DNA from: Hericium rajendrae
Taxonomy: Eukaryota > Basidiomycota > Agaricomycetes > Russulales > Hericiaceae
Reading direction: 5' to 3'
Length of the DNA stretch: 64,000 bases
NCBI GenBank assembly: GCA_033439255.1
Contig: CM065879.1
Span: 2,274,501-2,338,500 of the forward strand
Under the pieces are notes generated by a model. The model had not been told where the DNA came from and searched no databases. It was given only the letters and a program-made list of their open reading frames with translations. This document shows, piece by piece, positions 43,122-55,411 of this stretch; the stretch's first letter is position 1, and each line of letters starts with the position of its first letter. Both the position numbers and the translations under genes were made by a program.

Positions 43122-45653
43122 TTAGACGTGGACGTGGAGACCCTTTTCCTTTCTGATTTTCGTCATGGCTGAGGCAGGGAGTGAGTGCGTTGGAATAATT
43201 CAGACGTGAGGTCAACGTACCCGCAATGATGGCACTACCGACGCCACTTCCATCTTCGGCATGGTGGGTTACGATATTACTGCGAACATTGGATTAGCCT
43301 CGTACAGACTTGAGTCAAGTACACTACTCACTGGCCCTTGTCACCGAAGATGTCTTGCAAACCTTCATGTACGCGCTCCGGGAAGCCAGGATATTTCTGT
43401 CCGAATGCGATATCAGCAAGATACCCCCAGATGGCAGAAAAAAAAAACTGACATTATACAGAGACCCATCGGCGCCGACCAAGCAGCCCTCCTCAAGGTA
43501 CCCCATCTTGCTCACGATAGCCGCAATACCACAGGAGCTTAACCGCGCAGCACGGCGCCCGACGAGCTTCGCCAGCGCGCGGAAGAACTGGCGCTCGGCG
43601 AGCGTCGTCTCTAGTGCGAAGAAGTGCGAGAAGATGCCAATGATCATGAGGAGTTCTTCCGTCGGGTCGCTATCGAGAGACAACTGTGAGCGTGAAGAAG
43701 GATTCAAAACAAGAGATGCCGACCTCTCCATGAGCGACAGGAAGGCGGTGTCGAGCGAATAGGACATTTCGATCTTGTACGTGTTCTGGCCGAGGAAGAG
43801 GACACCTTCATCGATGAGCTCGCAGATCACAAGACGCAGAATCTCGCCGAGATATCGCCCCGAGATCAGTTTCTGCAAGCGATAAGCTATCAGGAGGAAC
43901 GCAAGACGACACTTTAGTGCTTAACATGCCTCGAACGCCTGCCCCCCGGGTTTGTGAGACCGTTCGTCAATGATCTGATCATACTTCGTCCGCGGCAGGT
44001 GCTCGTGCTCAAACGAGTCAAACGCGCCCTAAAAACATAGCCAACGTCATTAGGCGCTCAATCTAGCCCAGAAATGAGATGGGTGCCATACCCATTCGCA
44101 GTTGATAGCCATCTCCACATCGTCGTCAATACCCAAGTGTTTGATCTTGGGAATATTCCCGACGCGCTCCATGTACGCCGCATTGCATCCCGTGCCAAAG
44201 ATGACGGCGATCTTCGTGCGCGGGTTCACATAGTGCGACGCGATCAGGGTACCCGTGGTGTCGTTGATGATGGCGGTGAGATGAACGGGGATTTTCTGCA
44301 CGCGATGATCTAGTTCAGCTAGTCCGGGAAAGCGTCATAAAGAGGTTACCTGCTTCTTCAAGGACTGGCGGAACATCTCAGAGACGTCTTGGTTCTCGGT
44401 ATTTGGAGCGCTGAAGCCTTTTGTCCATCGGAGGAGAACACCATGATCAATGCGGTCTTGCCTAAGAAGAGACGGGCAGTCAATACGAGCGAGACAGGGC
44501 CGTTGAAGTGACCGCGCAGGGTCAGGCGCATAAGAATCCGAGGACACTTACGTGCAAGGGTATGAGAACTAGGAAGCATATACATCTAACTGGTTAGCTC
44601 TTTCGTATTTGAGTATAGAGAATGATGTTGAGGAAACAATGGACAAGATGTGAAGGAATCAAACAGAAATCCGGAAGAAGTGCAGTGGTATGGGGTAAGA
44701 GGAACAGGCTATTAGATTTCCAGCTCACCGTGAAACCAAGGGGTAATAGTTCCCCCTCTTTGATGGACCCCGCCTCGAAATTATTGTCGATGAACGTCTT
44801 CAGGCATTCCGCACAAAAGTCAAATAACTTCTGACCGTCCTCTGCCTTCTGCTCCTCGGTGAGGCGATATTTGGACTGCGTGATCTCGAATTTGCCATTG
44901 CCCTGCAGGGTCACCAGACACACACGAAGGTTCGTTCCACCTGTCAGTGTTGATATGGAGGTTGGCGGACGTCCGGAGAAAACGGAACGTAAACATACCG
45001 AGATCCACAGCGAGATAATCACCCTTCTCTTGACCTGTCGGCCAGCCGAAGACGTATGTCGGGATCATAGGCTGTAAGGGCAAGGGTAGTCAAGCTAGTT
45101 GTTCACATGACGACCAATGGTAAAGGAAGAACGGCATTTTTGGCAGAAGCATGCAGACTCGGATGTGTCGAATTTTGGCGCTTTGTGGCGGAGATGGCGG
45201 TACACCCCTGGCGGGGTCGCGCTCCGCACGCATCGATATGACGCGCACGCGCCTAAGACGCGTAGATCTAAAGCGAACAGTTCGAATGAATACTCACCAC
45301 AACTTGCCCCGGCTTCTCGAGACCGAGATCAAGGGTTTCCTTGAATGCTTCGACGATCATGCGCATTCGTTGCGGCGTCAGCGTGAAGCTACATGCAGGG
45401 ATGGCCCGATCAGTACGGCGCGGGGAAAGTAGCTCGGTGACATGCAACGCACAGGCTCTCATACTTCCGCAAATGATCCGCCATGGTCCTATCACACAGG
45501 TCCGTTAACACATTGCCTGGGCTGAATGAGTAGTAGAACGCACTTCTTGGTTGCATGCGGGAGGGTCTCCTCGTCCTGCGTCCGGGTGTGGACGGCGAGC
45601 ACCTGCCCGCTGGGCAGAGTAACGCTCCCACTTCCTCTACGAGACGCTGGCAT
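43122..45653 (-). CDS. hxk1: hexokinase
   Basis: ATP-dependent phosphorylation of glucose and related hexoses at C6, the first step of glycolysis in the cytosol. The gene has about ten short introns. It begins MPASRRGSGSV at 45653. Recognisable parts in order are FTLTPQRMRMIVEAF; FGWPTGQEKGDYLAVDLG and GGTNLRVCLV (phosphate 1 motif); FTVSYPC and WTKGFSAPN (sugar-binding region); LTAIINDTTGTLIASHY with the catalytic Asp; VIFGTGCNAAYME; EWGAFDSFEHEHLP; LISGRYLGEILRLVI; and the C-terminal HHAEDGSGVGSAIIAA followed by MTKIRKEKGLHVHV and stop at 43122. All expected hexokinase landmarks are seen, so it looks functional. It is divergent from the uL14m gene with a 234-bp shared upstream region. Confidence 0.92.
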
Positions 45654-45887
45654 GGTTTCTAGGCAGGATGTAAGTTGTTTGAGGTCTCTGGAGGGTAGAG
45701 GGTAGGGAGGGTATTGATGGCGGGAGTGAGGGGTGCGCCAGTTGAGGATTCCAGGATCGGGTCTGTGGCGACCGTGGGAACTCCGAGCTCTGATCAAAGT
45801 CCCCTGCTAAGCGCTCGTCCCGTCCTCACTTCCGTCACCGTCACCGTCGTCCCTTATATTTCCTTGCTCCTGTTCCCGAAGATCATT
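45654..45887. promoter_or_regulatory. shared divergent promoter of hexokinase and uL14m
   Basis: Only 234 bp separate the two start codons, so both 5' leaders and promoters must be here. It contains pyrimidine-rich runs (CCTCACTTCCGTCACCGTCACC) near 45822-45845, a common feature of fungal housekeeping promoters. No TATA box is clearly seen. Confidence 0.6.
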
Positions 45888-46343
45888 ATGATTGGTCTCA
45901 AGGGAACGCTCAATGTGCGTAGCCTTATTTATCCTTTATTTTGCGTTTTTGACGCACGAAAACAGGTCATAGACAACTCCGGGGCCCTTCTTGTCGAGTG
46001 TGTCAATGTTCTCAAAAACAAGGTGAACAACGGCTGGGGTGGCGTCGGTGACGAGATCGTATGTGTCGTAAAACGCGCACGACCAGTGCCCACCTCCGCG
46101 CAACTGTCCGCAACAGCGCTCAAGGTTCGCCGTGGTGATGTGCGACGCGCCGTCATCGTCCGTACAAGGAAGTCAGTCACCCGGCCAGACGGCCGCGTAA
46201 TTCGGTTTGATGACAATGCGGCGGTGTTGTTGAACAACAAGCGCGAACTTTTGGGCACACGGATAGGTGGTGTCGTCAGTGCGGATTTGCGGATGAAGGG
46301 GTGGGGGAAGATTGTCAGCTTAGCACCTAAAGTGAGTTCGTAA
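45888..46343 (+). CDS. MRPL38: mitochondrial large-subunit ribosomal protein uL14m
   Basis: Binds 23S-type rRNA at the subunit interface of the mitochondrial ribosome. Exon 1 (45888-45914) encodes [10 protein letters not shown] 51-nt intron (45915-45965, GTGCGT...ACAG) follows, then [54 protein letters not shown] and [21 protein letters not shown]. These match the L14 signature (IDNSGA near the start, GDVVKAVIVRTK-like centre, DNAAVLIN, GTRIFGPV-like end). About 134 residues, the usual length of this family. The last codons around 46330 could be altered if GTGAGT there is a donor, but the stop shortly after gives a normal C-terminus. Confidence 0.9.
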   Translation: MIGLKGTLNVRSLIYPLFCVFDARKQVIDNSGALLVECVNVLKNKVNNGWGGVGDEIVCVVKRARPVPTSAQLSATALKVRRGDVRRAVIVRTRKSVTRPDGRVIRFDDNAAVLLNNKRELLGTRIGGVVSADLRMKGWGKIVSLAPKVSS

Positions 46344-47734
46344 AACTTATATCGTATATAAAATGTTTACCCTGTTTTCAGGTCATATAATCTGCTTTGT
46401 TTCTTTTGGTCGTGGATTCCTGCCATTTTTGAGTTGTAGTCCGAGTGGCGCGAGCAGTCCTGGAGCGAGGACCCCGTCCACGAAGAGGCGCACACCGCAA
46501 CAGCGCTCAAATTTCTGCGAGTCATGCTGACTTGCGCGTTAAGACTGATGGCAATGGCCGGACATGAATATCTCTGTCGAGCCGAGGTGGGGTTCGTACA
46601 GAAGATCATTCACATGGACAGCAAGAGTTCGTGGTATCTAGTACGTATCTATTCGTCTAACCTTCGACATGTTCTGCACGTGAGCAAGAGAACGAAGGGA
46701 TTGGGGACGTTGTTCACGTCTGAAGTGCGGCACTGGGGCAATTATTCCCTGTACAGCATGGTGATATCAATGACCAACATCATAGCCACAGTAAACAACA
46801 GATCCTGAGGCCCTATCAATCTCAGCGTTGCATTTTGTTGTTGTGAGGGCATATGACGTCTTCTGGACCTACTGTATGCATAACACAACGTGCTGTCCGT
46901 CAACACGGACATCAGCCGTTCTTTACGCTTCCAGAACTAGCACAAAGCGCTGTGGCGTATGCTCGTGCAGCCCATCCAAACGCACTAGGCTTAATCTATC
47001 TCAACCGTCCGTACTTCTACGGATATGTCCCAATAGGTGCCGGGGATTTTATTATCATCGGGTCCCTGGCACTACCGGCGTGCCATTGCAATCGCTCATC
47101 CGATCTTCTGATAGTCTTCTGTATAGATCGAGATTCGGGTCATCCCTGTCCGCAATGTCGAGGGTTATCACGCCAACCCCCTCCAGCCTCAAAAGAAAGG
47201 CGTGCTATACGGTCTGCTTTGGAGCCTAATGTCGAGGCGTCGTGATGAAGTTCAGACAGACGCATCGCGGACATGCTGTCTCGTTTACAGCCTTTCTCCG
47301 TGGATGACATATGGTGCTCGGCTCTGCTGCGCAGGTCACTGTACGTTCATTATTCCATCTTCCTGTTTGCCTGACTAACTATAAGCGTGTCTGTTGTGGC
47401 GTCCGTACATCTGTGCTCAGCACTGGTTTCACGGTCTGTTCCTAACTCTACTATTGTTCGTTCGCCACGTCCGACTTACACAGAAGCGTTGACGCCATGG
47501 CGTACGAACTTCAGGCGACGACGCCACGTTTATCAATCACCATGCAGGTATAAAAGGTCTTCTTCTCCCCCTCATTCTCCAGCAAATCCTTGCTAGTCAA
47601 CCCATCACGTATCAAGTGCAATCGCTTTGCTATAAGCACCCGTTCATCTGTGAGTCATGGTCCGTCGTCCACGATCGAATAGCTCAATATCATTCTCAGA
47701 AATCTTACAAACCCGATCTGCCTTTCTTGAATCC
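46344..47734. other. gene-poor stretch with unassigned frames
   Basis: No gene can be supported. A 130-codon plus-strand frame at 46853-47245 (starting MTSSGPTVCITQRAV, with FFTLPELAQSAVAYARAAHP) has fairly ordered composition, but I find no family match, splice pattern or repeat. Shorter frames at 46524-46808 and 47387-47596 look random. Confidence 0.35.
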
Positions 47735-48229
47735 ATGTCGCAAGCTAAGGATGCCAGGTGGGACAACGGGTTTCCCCCATGTTACTAGTCGATGATCATA
47801 CTAATATGGATCATCTTGTGGTTTAGGCCTGCGGCCTCGGGGCTTGGACGAGAGAATACACAGACTTTCGAACCACCTAGGCAGCCTGTCGATAATTTGG
47901 TGAACAGTGGCATCGCGCGCAGCAATGAAGGGCTTAAACCAGAGAACACAATCATCGAACCACTTGGAATACCAACCAATTCGGGGTCCACGTTTATCGT
48001 CGAGACTGGGTTAACATCTCTCGAAGGACCTGTTGTCGCGGAGGGGACAGCTCAGGATGTTAACCTAGTAAACTCAGGCGGATCTGCTGGAGATTCTCCA
48101 TCCAAGGAGGATGCTGGTAGTTCTTCATCCAAGGAGGCCGCTGGCTTGGACGGGTCAAAGAAAGGCGGGCAACCGAAGCCCCGGGCGTTAAGAAGGGCTG
48201 AACGTATTGATTTTTCTAAATTGAAATAG
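47735..48229 (+). CDS. small disordered hypothetical protein
   Basis: Exon 1 (47735-47757, MSQAKDAR) and exon 2 (47827-48229) are joined by a 69-nt GTGGGA...TTTAG intron in frame, giving about 141 residues. The protein is polar and low in aromatic residues, with two LVNSG segments, SPSKEDAGSSSSKEAAG and a basic end (RRAERIDFSKLK). No domain is recognised. The weak donor lowers confidence. Confidence 0.4.
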
Positions 48230-48689
48230 GCATTTACTTAGAGGTGGGCTTGTAGAGTTCAGCTTAGACCTCGATTGTGGCTATTTTGTTGAGGACAAAT
48301 ATGGAACTTGTTTAATTCTCTATGTTTCCCACTGAGACAGATATGAATGCAAAGCTGATTGACAAGACAGCCGCCATACAGTCTCGAGGGCAGGGCTAGA
48401 AATCTGTAACGAGGCAAAAATTCGACCTTTTGAATAGATGCATATATGGCCCGAGCTTTGAAGGATATACATACTTATTAATCATATTCCACAGAAAGCT
48501 GTATTTCAGCGAGATAGTCGGTACAGCGACCAATTGGATTTTACACCGATGCCAGAAGTATTCCTTCGAAACGAACCCAGGATATCGCCTCCAGTGGAAG
48601 GACATATGGAAAACGGATATTACGCAAGCTTGAAGCTACGCAGCGCGACGTACTTATACGCAAGGAGCGCAAGAACTCACCTAGCATCA

Positions 48690-49640
48690 GGAAACACCAC
48701 GAGTCGGCATCAGAAACAACTCGCAGAACTGTCCAAGAACTGTCAGTCATCCCTTCAGCATACTACTTACAGGGGATCTCCGATGCCAATTATAGACTGG
48801 GCGGTTGATTGGAACAAACGACTATAAGCACTGTGATGTCTATTGACATCGCGCGAAAACAAGCAAGACAGGTTAGACAACGGACAGGACGAGCACCTAT
48901 GAGCACCTTGAAGTGCAACGACTCGAAGAAAGAGAGACGAAACGCGAAGGCGAAGGCGAAAATGCCTCTCACGTGGCAAAAACACGAAGCACGAGACTCA
49001 CCGGATCGGGGCGCGGTAGAGCCGGGACGCGGACCGGGACAACCCGAAACCCTCCATAACCGGCACAATCTGGGGCGCGCGATCGCTAGTAGTAGGTAAG
49101 GGTTGCCGAGGCGTGTATTTACCTGCACAGTCCACTGCATTCCCGAATGCTATAAGAATCGGTCAGCCGCTTGAACTAGCTCATTGTCTTCTCTAAAGAT
49201 GTCTACCTCTGTTATCGACAACGCCGTTGGCACCGAATACCCGGATCTTCCTGTAATTTACGACTGGTATATTGGGAGGATGCTTAGTTCTGAGACGGTC
49301 ATATCAGGTTTCATGGACCAGGAAGGATGTTCTGACTTATGCTTTGGGGACTGGCGCGAAATGCGATGACTTTCACTTGGTTTATGGTACGTGATGACGT
49401 ATTCTCGACTTCCGCGTTGGACTCAGAATCGTGTCCCCGGTACAGAGCTGAGTGCGTGCTGTCCTCGACCCCCTATGTTTGGGGCGTCAATAGCTGATTT
49501 AAACGCGTAGATAAAAACTTCGACATCTTACCCACCTTCCCCACTGTCGTTTTCTTAAAAGGTGTATACAATTCTACCTCTACTGCGCCTGCTTCTGACC
49601 GTGTTGTAGGCGTAAAGCGATTATCATATCGCGTCTATGA
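48690..49640 (+). repeat. segmental duplication, copy A (partner 53535-54412)
   Basis: Upstream sequence and the first exons of the hydratase gene at 53991 recur here at roughly 80-90 percent identity, including GGCGGTTGATTG, AATGCCTCTCACGTGGCAAA (near 48960) and GGGTTGCCGAGGCGTGTATT. The match starts near 48690 and stops near 49640, just after the intron acceptor that precedes GCGTTGACAGC in the partner. Confidence 0.85.
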
Positions 49641-49767
49641 CGGAATGCTCGCCTTTCAACGTCGGAACGGCTTGATTGCGAGGCTAGGGAAAGATATTGC
49701 TGTGAGCACCCGCGTGCAGAGGAAATTGGACAACCTTATTGATCTGCATATGACGGATCACGGGTAA
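49199..49767 (+). pseudogene. truncated copy of peroxisomal hydratase gene
   Basis: Starts MSTSVIDNAVGTEYPDLP exactly as the gene at 53991 and follows the same exon plan, including the 6-nt exon AGCTGA, through NFDILPTFPTVVFLKG. After the next acceptor (about 49611) the sequence changes completely and reads VKRLSYRVYDGMLAFQRR, then LIARLGKDIAV, to a stop at 49767. Only the first quarter of the hydratase N-terminal domain remains and the catalytic hot-dog domain with its YRLSGD motif is absent. It could be a decayed duplicate or a new short chimeric protein; I favour decay. Confidence 0.7.
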
Positions 49768-50996
49768 CGCGCGAGATTTGAAGTTCCGATGGCGGCGGCT
49801 CGGAGTCCGTCGTCCTGTTCGAGACTCGAGAGACGATCATGCAAGGACTCGGACGACTACCAGTACTTACTCAGCGCTTGTCCTCGAGCAAAAGATACGG
49901 CTCATATAAACTCCGAGCAGACCTCACCCAGAAGATAGTCGTTCTGTGTTAAGCGGCTCATACGGAAAGTCGTTCTTTCCGGATAAAAGGGTCCCTCGTA
50001 TCCGATCCTTCTGATCCTTTCTAATTTTTGACGCCTTCTGTGAATGGGCAACGGAAACAGGACAAGAGCGTGCTTCACGTCTATGAAGGACGATACAGGT
50101 GCAGTTATCTTGATACGGATTGGCGATATTGGCGACTACTTACTTAGTCTAAGTGGCGTGAGCAGACAGACAGACGATCCTGAGGTACGAAGTGTTGAGC
50201 CCTGTCTGGAGACTAGAGCAGGCCTGGTTCAGGAAAACCGACCGCGAAGAGTCCAAACAACAGCACGTGGAGCTCTGCGGCTTAAATCGACATGGCTATG
50301 ATAGGGAGTGAAGATGGATCGGCGACTGGATACAAGGGCCTTCTCTGTTGGGCAGTGTCGCGGCTCTTGCAGAACTTTCGCATGGACAGTATGGATCTTC
50401 GAAACTGGCACGTCTGAGAAGTGGGATCGAGAAGATGGGTCTCTCAAATCCTTGAACATCCTGCACGCGAACATGGGAACAAGGATACAAGGATGCGATG
50501 CTGCTGTGAACTCCCGCGATCAAATACACTGTCATTCCATCTGGAGATGTTACCACTTCCAAGCGTGGCGATTTTGGCGATTCCATTGTGGGCATTGTCT
50601 CGTCTGATGTCACGCTTATTTCGTACGGACTGTGTCAACACAATTGAGGGACTACGTGGCGTGGATCGGCCACTAACAACGCAGAAGCACGTACACTCCG
50701 GCGATATGCCTTGTTCCTGTCAAAGCGAGGGGCACAGCACCGCGTAAGAACCTGCTATTTTTCGTTGTTGTCGAAAGCTGATCGCCTCCGTTGTTCTATA
50801 GTGACGCCCCACTTGTTCTCTCTGTGAACTCGTCTACCAGTCGCCCCATACGCCGCGCCTAGCGTGGGCCCCCTTGGTATAAAAGATCTGCGGCTTCTAC
50901 GTCTTCGTTAATCACCTCTCGGGCTTCAAACGTAGCTCACCTACCTTCAACCCCGGATATAACGTCTCTCTTCTTCACGCTTGACAGTCACTGTAA
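49768..50996. other. intergenic with unassigned frames; promoter of caspase-like gene
   Basis: No supported gene. A plus-strand stretch near 50515-50640 reads KYTVIPSGDVTTSKRGDFG and VGIVSSDVTLISYG between stops and may be a remnant exon. The last 200 bp before 50997 contain TATAAAAGA at about 50879, a plausible TATA element for the downstream gene. Confidence 0.4.
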
Positions 50997-53061
50997 ATGG
51001 AAAACTCGTCGGTACGTCTCTGGAGTTCTGAGAGCCTCATCTTCGGGCATACAGCCTGACTCTGGTTATGATATACAGGAATCTACATCAACCTTGCGTA
51101 ATTCGAAGTCCATATGGGCACTGATCATCGGGATAAACGAGTATAAAGACAACGCGACCACGAATCTTAACGGCTCCATTCAAGATGCTAAAGCAATGCG
51201 CGATTTTCTCGTCAGCCAGCATGTACCAGAGAAGCAGATCCGTATGCTTACGGACGAGGATGCAACGTACACCGGCATCGTCAATGCTTTCGTTGAACAT
51301 CTCATTACGAACCCCGACATCCGTCACGGGGACCCGCTTGTGTTCTACTTTTCAGGACACGGCACGCGGTATAAACGGAAACGGGGGGAACGGTACGCAA
51401 TCTGCCCGAGCGACCGAAACACAACCTCAACGCCGGGCGCGAAGGTGCCAGATATCGTGGAGCGTACGCTTGGGGGTATGCTCGCGACGCTTGCGGACGC
51501 AAAAGGGAATAACATCACAGTGATCTTGGACTGCTGCCACTCGTGTAGCTCCCATAGAGGACTCGAGCCAATGGTACCGATGGATGGTATTAAACATCTG
51601 CACCCGCGTTACGCGCCGCCTATCGAGGACAACGAAACTGTGCGCGCAATGTTTGTCGATCTCAAGCACCTGAAACGCACAATACAAGGCGTTCGCATGG
51701 TGGCAGGAGAGCTATATGGCGAACATATCACCACGCACGTCTTGCTAATGGCATGCCTCGAAAGCGACAAGGCATACGAGTCAGAGAAGACAGAGGGGAC
51801 TAATCCAAAATACTCTGGGCTGTTTACCTCGACCCTCCTCGACGCGCTGAAGAAAGGCCGTTTGCCCCAGCTGACCTTCGACGATCTAATTAGGAGAGTG
51901 CAAGATAGGATGACACGATATGCTGATCACCGACGCATCCAGTTTCCGCGATGCATAGGGAGGAATAAGCAGCGCGCAATCTTCACGCTTGGATGGAATC
52001 GACGCCTCGTGCCCATCACGCTGTTACCAGAGGGAAGGCTGCGCGTCGAGGCTGGGGCGATACATGGCGTTTCCGTTGGTACCGAGTTCTGCGTCTGGTC
52101 AGACGAGAACATCACGGCTGACCCATCGCGCGGAAAGCTGGTTGCGACGGAAATCTTCTCCGTGTATGCACTTGTCGAGGCAGAGTCTGGATTCTCACCT
52201 GAGGACAAATGGTATGCAGGCGTGTCGCGATGGGCCAACGTCGGCGGCGATCCGTATTCCCCAGTGCACGTTGCATACAGGGAAGAAACGGCACAAGACG
52301 AGTGCCAGCGTCTGCTCGAGGAGCGCTTGCAGCCGGGGAACAATGGCCAGCCGCATGATGGAATTGAGGTCGCTGTTGTGCTGGAGAAAGCGGCTGTCCC
52401 GCTCATCTCGGTTAGCGATGGTGTGATGAAGATAGAAAGGATGGATCCGTGCACGGGCACCGTGGACGTCGAGTTGCCGTGCCTAGGCCTGAAGAAGGGA
52501 TTGGAGCTGCTGAACCGCGTCCTGCGGTTCGAACTGCACCTCGCACGAAAGAACACGGCGAGCTCGCTGCTACGCTTTCTCGAGGTCAGCTTCGTTCGCG
52601 TCGACGCGGACGGGATGCCAGTGTCCCAGAACCTATTCGACGAGCTGCATCGGGCTTACCTGCCCAACGACGGCGCTAACCACTCCTTCATCGTCGCGAA
52701 CCATGGCCCCATGCCGCTCTGGGTATTCGTGTATTACTTCGATCCCGCAACCTACACAGTCTCCGAGTTCTACGTGCCGCCGTCACACATGATGGAGCCG
52801 CCCCTGCAGCCCAACAACGAGCTGGTCATCGGGAACGCGAATTCGGGCGTCCATCCGTTCTCGTTCATTATGAAGGAAGGACTAGAGGAGGATTCAGGAT
52901 TTGCGAAGATTTTCGTCTCTGAGACGTATACGAATCTGGCAATGCTTGAGGAGCAGAATGAATTCTTCTATGAAGATCCCCGAAGGAGTGGGGAGGCAAT
53001 GGGCCTCAGTGAGCACGGGACCTGGGATTCAGTGGTGACAACCATTACTGTCAGACGATAA
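50997..53061 (+). CDS. caspase-fold peptidase (C14, metacaspase-like)
   Basis: A 15-nt first exon (MENSS, 50997-51011), a 67-nt intron, then one long exon, giving about 665 residues. The N-terminal caspase fold is clear: IWALIIGINEYKD, LNGSIQDAKAMRDFL, DEDATYTGIVNAF, the catalytic His in PLVFYFSGHGTR and the catalytic Cys in ITVILDCCHSCS. HVLLMACLESDKAYE and GLFTSTLLDAL complete the p10-like part by about residue 270. The remaining 390 residues form a separate region with a beta-rich look (RLVPITLLPEGRLRVEAGAI, FIVANHGPMPLWVFVYYFD) found in agaricomycete expanded caspase-like proteins; its function is unknown. Members may act in regulated cell death or self-recognition, which here is inference. 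Catalytic dyad intact. Confidence 0.88.
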
Positions 53062-53534
53062 GTCGCCGACACGTGTACTGGCGTACTGTATGTAAAAGCG
53101 AGTCAGAATGAGCACTAAGGCTGAAAGTTTGAATACAAAGCGAGACAACCAGCCTGAGCTCTCAAATATACCATAATGCCAATAAAGCCGTATTGGCGAG
53201 GTGTCTGATCGTTAACCCATTTTTCTAATCACCGAAGGTGGTGAACAAGAAGTTGGCCTACATAACCTGTATCACTATTGGGAGAACTTAGAAGGACTCG
53301 GAGAAACTGGAAAGCACAGATTACTCAATCTGAACAGCACGGCTCGGATTTGTGCGCAATAAAGAGCTCTCGCACTCGTTGGAATGGAACCTTGAATGGA
53401 ATGGTAGAGCCGCCCAACCCTAGGATGCCCCGCGTAAAAGTGACTGTTGGAGCATAGAGTTTGAATAGGCCCGTTCCATTCCGGCCGGTACGAAAACTCT
53501 CTAATGGGCGTGGAGAACGCTGGTCGCATCAGAA
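53062..53534. other. intergenic, nothing seen
   Basis: About 470 bp after the caspase-like gene; 3' untranslated sequence and the approach to the duplicated block. Confidence 0.4.
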
Positions 53535-54412
53535 ACCACCACGAATCGACATCAGATACACCTCGCAGAACTGTCAGTCATTCATTCAGCATACTACTTA
53601 CGAGGGATCTTCGATGCCAATTATAGGCTGGGCGGTTGATTGAAACGCACGACTTTAAGCACTGTGATTTGTAGCGACATCGTGCAGGAATAAAGGAGAC
53701 AGACTGAACAGCGAAGACAGTGAGCACCTGTGAGCACCGTGAAGCTAGAAATGTAACGATTCAGAAGGAAGGAAGGGAGAGACGAAACGCGAACACGAAC
53801 GCGAAAATGCCTCTCACATGGCAAAGAACACGAATCATGAGACGAACCGGATCGGAGCGCGGTAGAGCCGGGCGCGCGATCGCTAACTTTAAGGGTTGCC
53901 GAGGCGTGTATTCACCTGCACAGTTCTCCATTCCCGAAGGCTATAAGAATCCGGTCAGCCGCTTGAACTAGTTTGTTATCTTCTCTAACCATGTCTACCT
54001 CAGTTATCGACAACGCCGTTGGCACCGAATATCCGGATCTCCCTGTAAGTGGTTGGAGATTGGTGTATTGGCAGTCTGTTTAGATCTGAGACGGCTGCGT
54101 CAGGTTTCGTGGACCAGGAAGGATGTTTTGACCTATGCCTTGGGGACCGGCGCGAAATGCGACGACTTTCACTTGATTTATGGTATGTGATGACGTATTC
54201 TCGACTTTCATGTTGAACTCAGAATCATGTCCCCTGTACAGAGCTGAGTGCGTGCTGTCCTCGACCCCCTATGTTTGGGGCGTCAATAGCTGATTTACGC
54301 GCGTAGACAAGAACTTCAACATCTTACCCACCTTCCCCACTGTCCTCTTCTTAAAAGGTGAATACAATTATACCTTCACTGCGCCCGCTTCTGACCGTGT
54401 TGTAGGCGTTGA
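53535..54412 (+). repeat. segmental duplication, copy B (partner 48690-49640)
   Basis: Contains the promoter and first four exons of the intact hydratase gene; the partner is 4.8 kb to the left, on the same strand, across the caspase-like gene. Confidence 0.85.
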
Positions 54413-55411
54413 CAGCGATGTTACGTTGTTCGCCGATAAAGTCAAGGGCCGCGCCAAGACCGGATTGCCCGAATTCGATCCCAATCGCGTTGTCAGTATC
54501 ACTATCCGTCCTATGCACCACACATCCTTAAATTTGTTCAGGTCCATTTCGTACAGACGATCGAAATCATCAAGCCACTTCCTGTCGCCACCGGTGACGG
54601 TTGGAAGTTAAAGCAGCGTATCACGTCCGTCAACGAAAACAGTAAGTCTTCTTCCCCCAGGCCCACATCCAGCACCTCATGCGCGCCAGAATCCGGCGTC
54701 ATCGTCCAGTCCGAGGCGCGCCTCGTCGACGGAAACGGCACCGAGTACGCCAAGCTCTACGTGCGTTCCTCGCTCCTGCCACACCCCCTCTCCCTCACTA
54801 TTTACAGTCCTCTGCCTTCAACCTCGGCGCGAAGATCACGGGCAAGAAGTACAGTAAGTCGATCGCGGGCCCGCCGCAGTCGAAGCCCATCCCGCGCGAC
54901 CGCAAGCCGGACTGGGTCGTGAAGGACCAGACGACGCCCGAGCAGGCCGTGCTCTACCGCCTCAGCGGCGACTACAACCCGCTGCACATCGGTGCGTATC
55001 TCCGCGGCCTCGTTTCTCACAGGATCCGGACGCTCACTGTGCGGTGCAGACCCGGCGATCGGCGAGGCCGCGGGCTTCGGGGGCGTCATCCTGCACGGGC
55101 TGGCCACATACGGCTTCACCGCGCGCGCGCTCATCGGCGCCATCGCGGGCGGCGACCCGTCCGCGCTCACGTACTTCGGCGGCCGTTTCACATCCCCCGT
55201 TAAGCCGGGCAATGCGCTCGAGATCTCCGCGTGGGAGCTGGGGCCGGGGCCCAATGGGACGACCGAAGTTGCGTTTGAGACGAAGAATTTGGGCACGGGG
55301 AAGGTGAGTTGGTTTGTGTTTGCGGTGGGTGGTGGCTGATGTGTTTGGTTGCAGGTTGTTATCAGCGATGGGCTTGCGTATATCAGGAAGCAGGAGAAGA
55401 GTAAGCTGTAA
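53991..55411 (+). CDS. peroxisomal MaoC/hydratase-2 family enzyme (enoyl-CoA hydratase 2-like)
   Basis: Predicted to hydrate trans-2-enoyl-CoA to 3R-hydroxyacyl-CoA in peroxisomal beta-oxidation. The gene has about ten exons, including exon 1 at 53991-54044, exon 2 at 54104-54182 and an exon of only 6 nt (54242-54247, AGCTGA) that restores YELNKNF across two normal introns. The N-terminal hot-dog half covers VSWTRKDVLTYALGTGAK to EYAKLY. The catalytic half has AVLYRLSGDYNPLHIDPAIG and GVILHGLATYGFTARAL, the hydratase-2 signature with its Asp/His pair (D in GDYNP, H in PLHID). The protein ends KQEKSKL: SKL is the canonical type 1 peroxisomal targeting signal. About 310 residues, like the standalone hydratase-2 enzymes rather than the multidomain Fox2. 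Confidence 0.9.
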
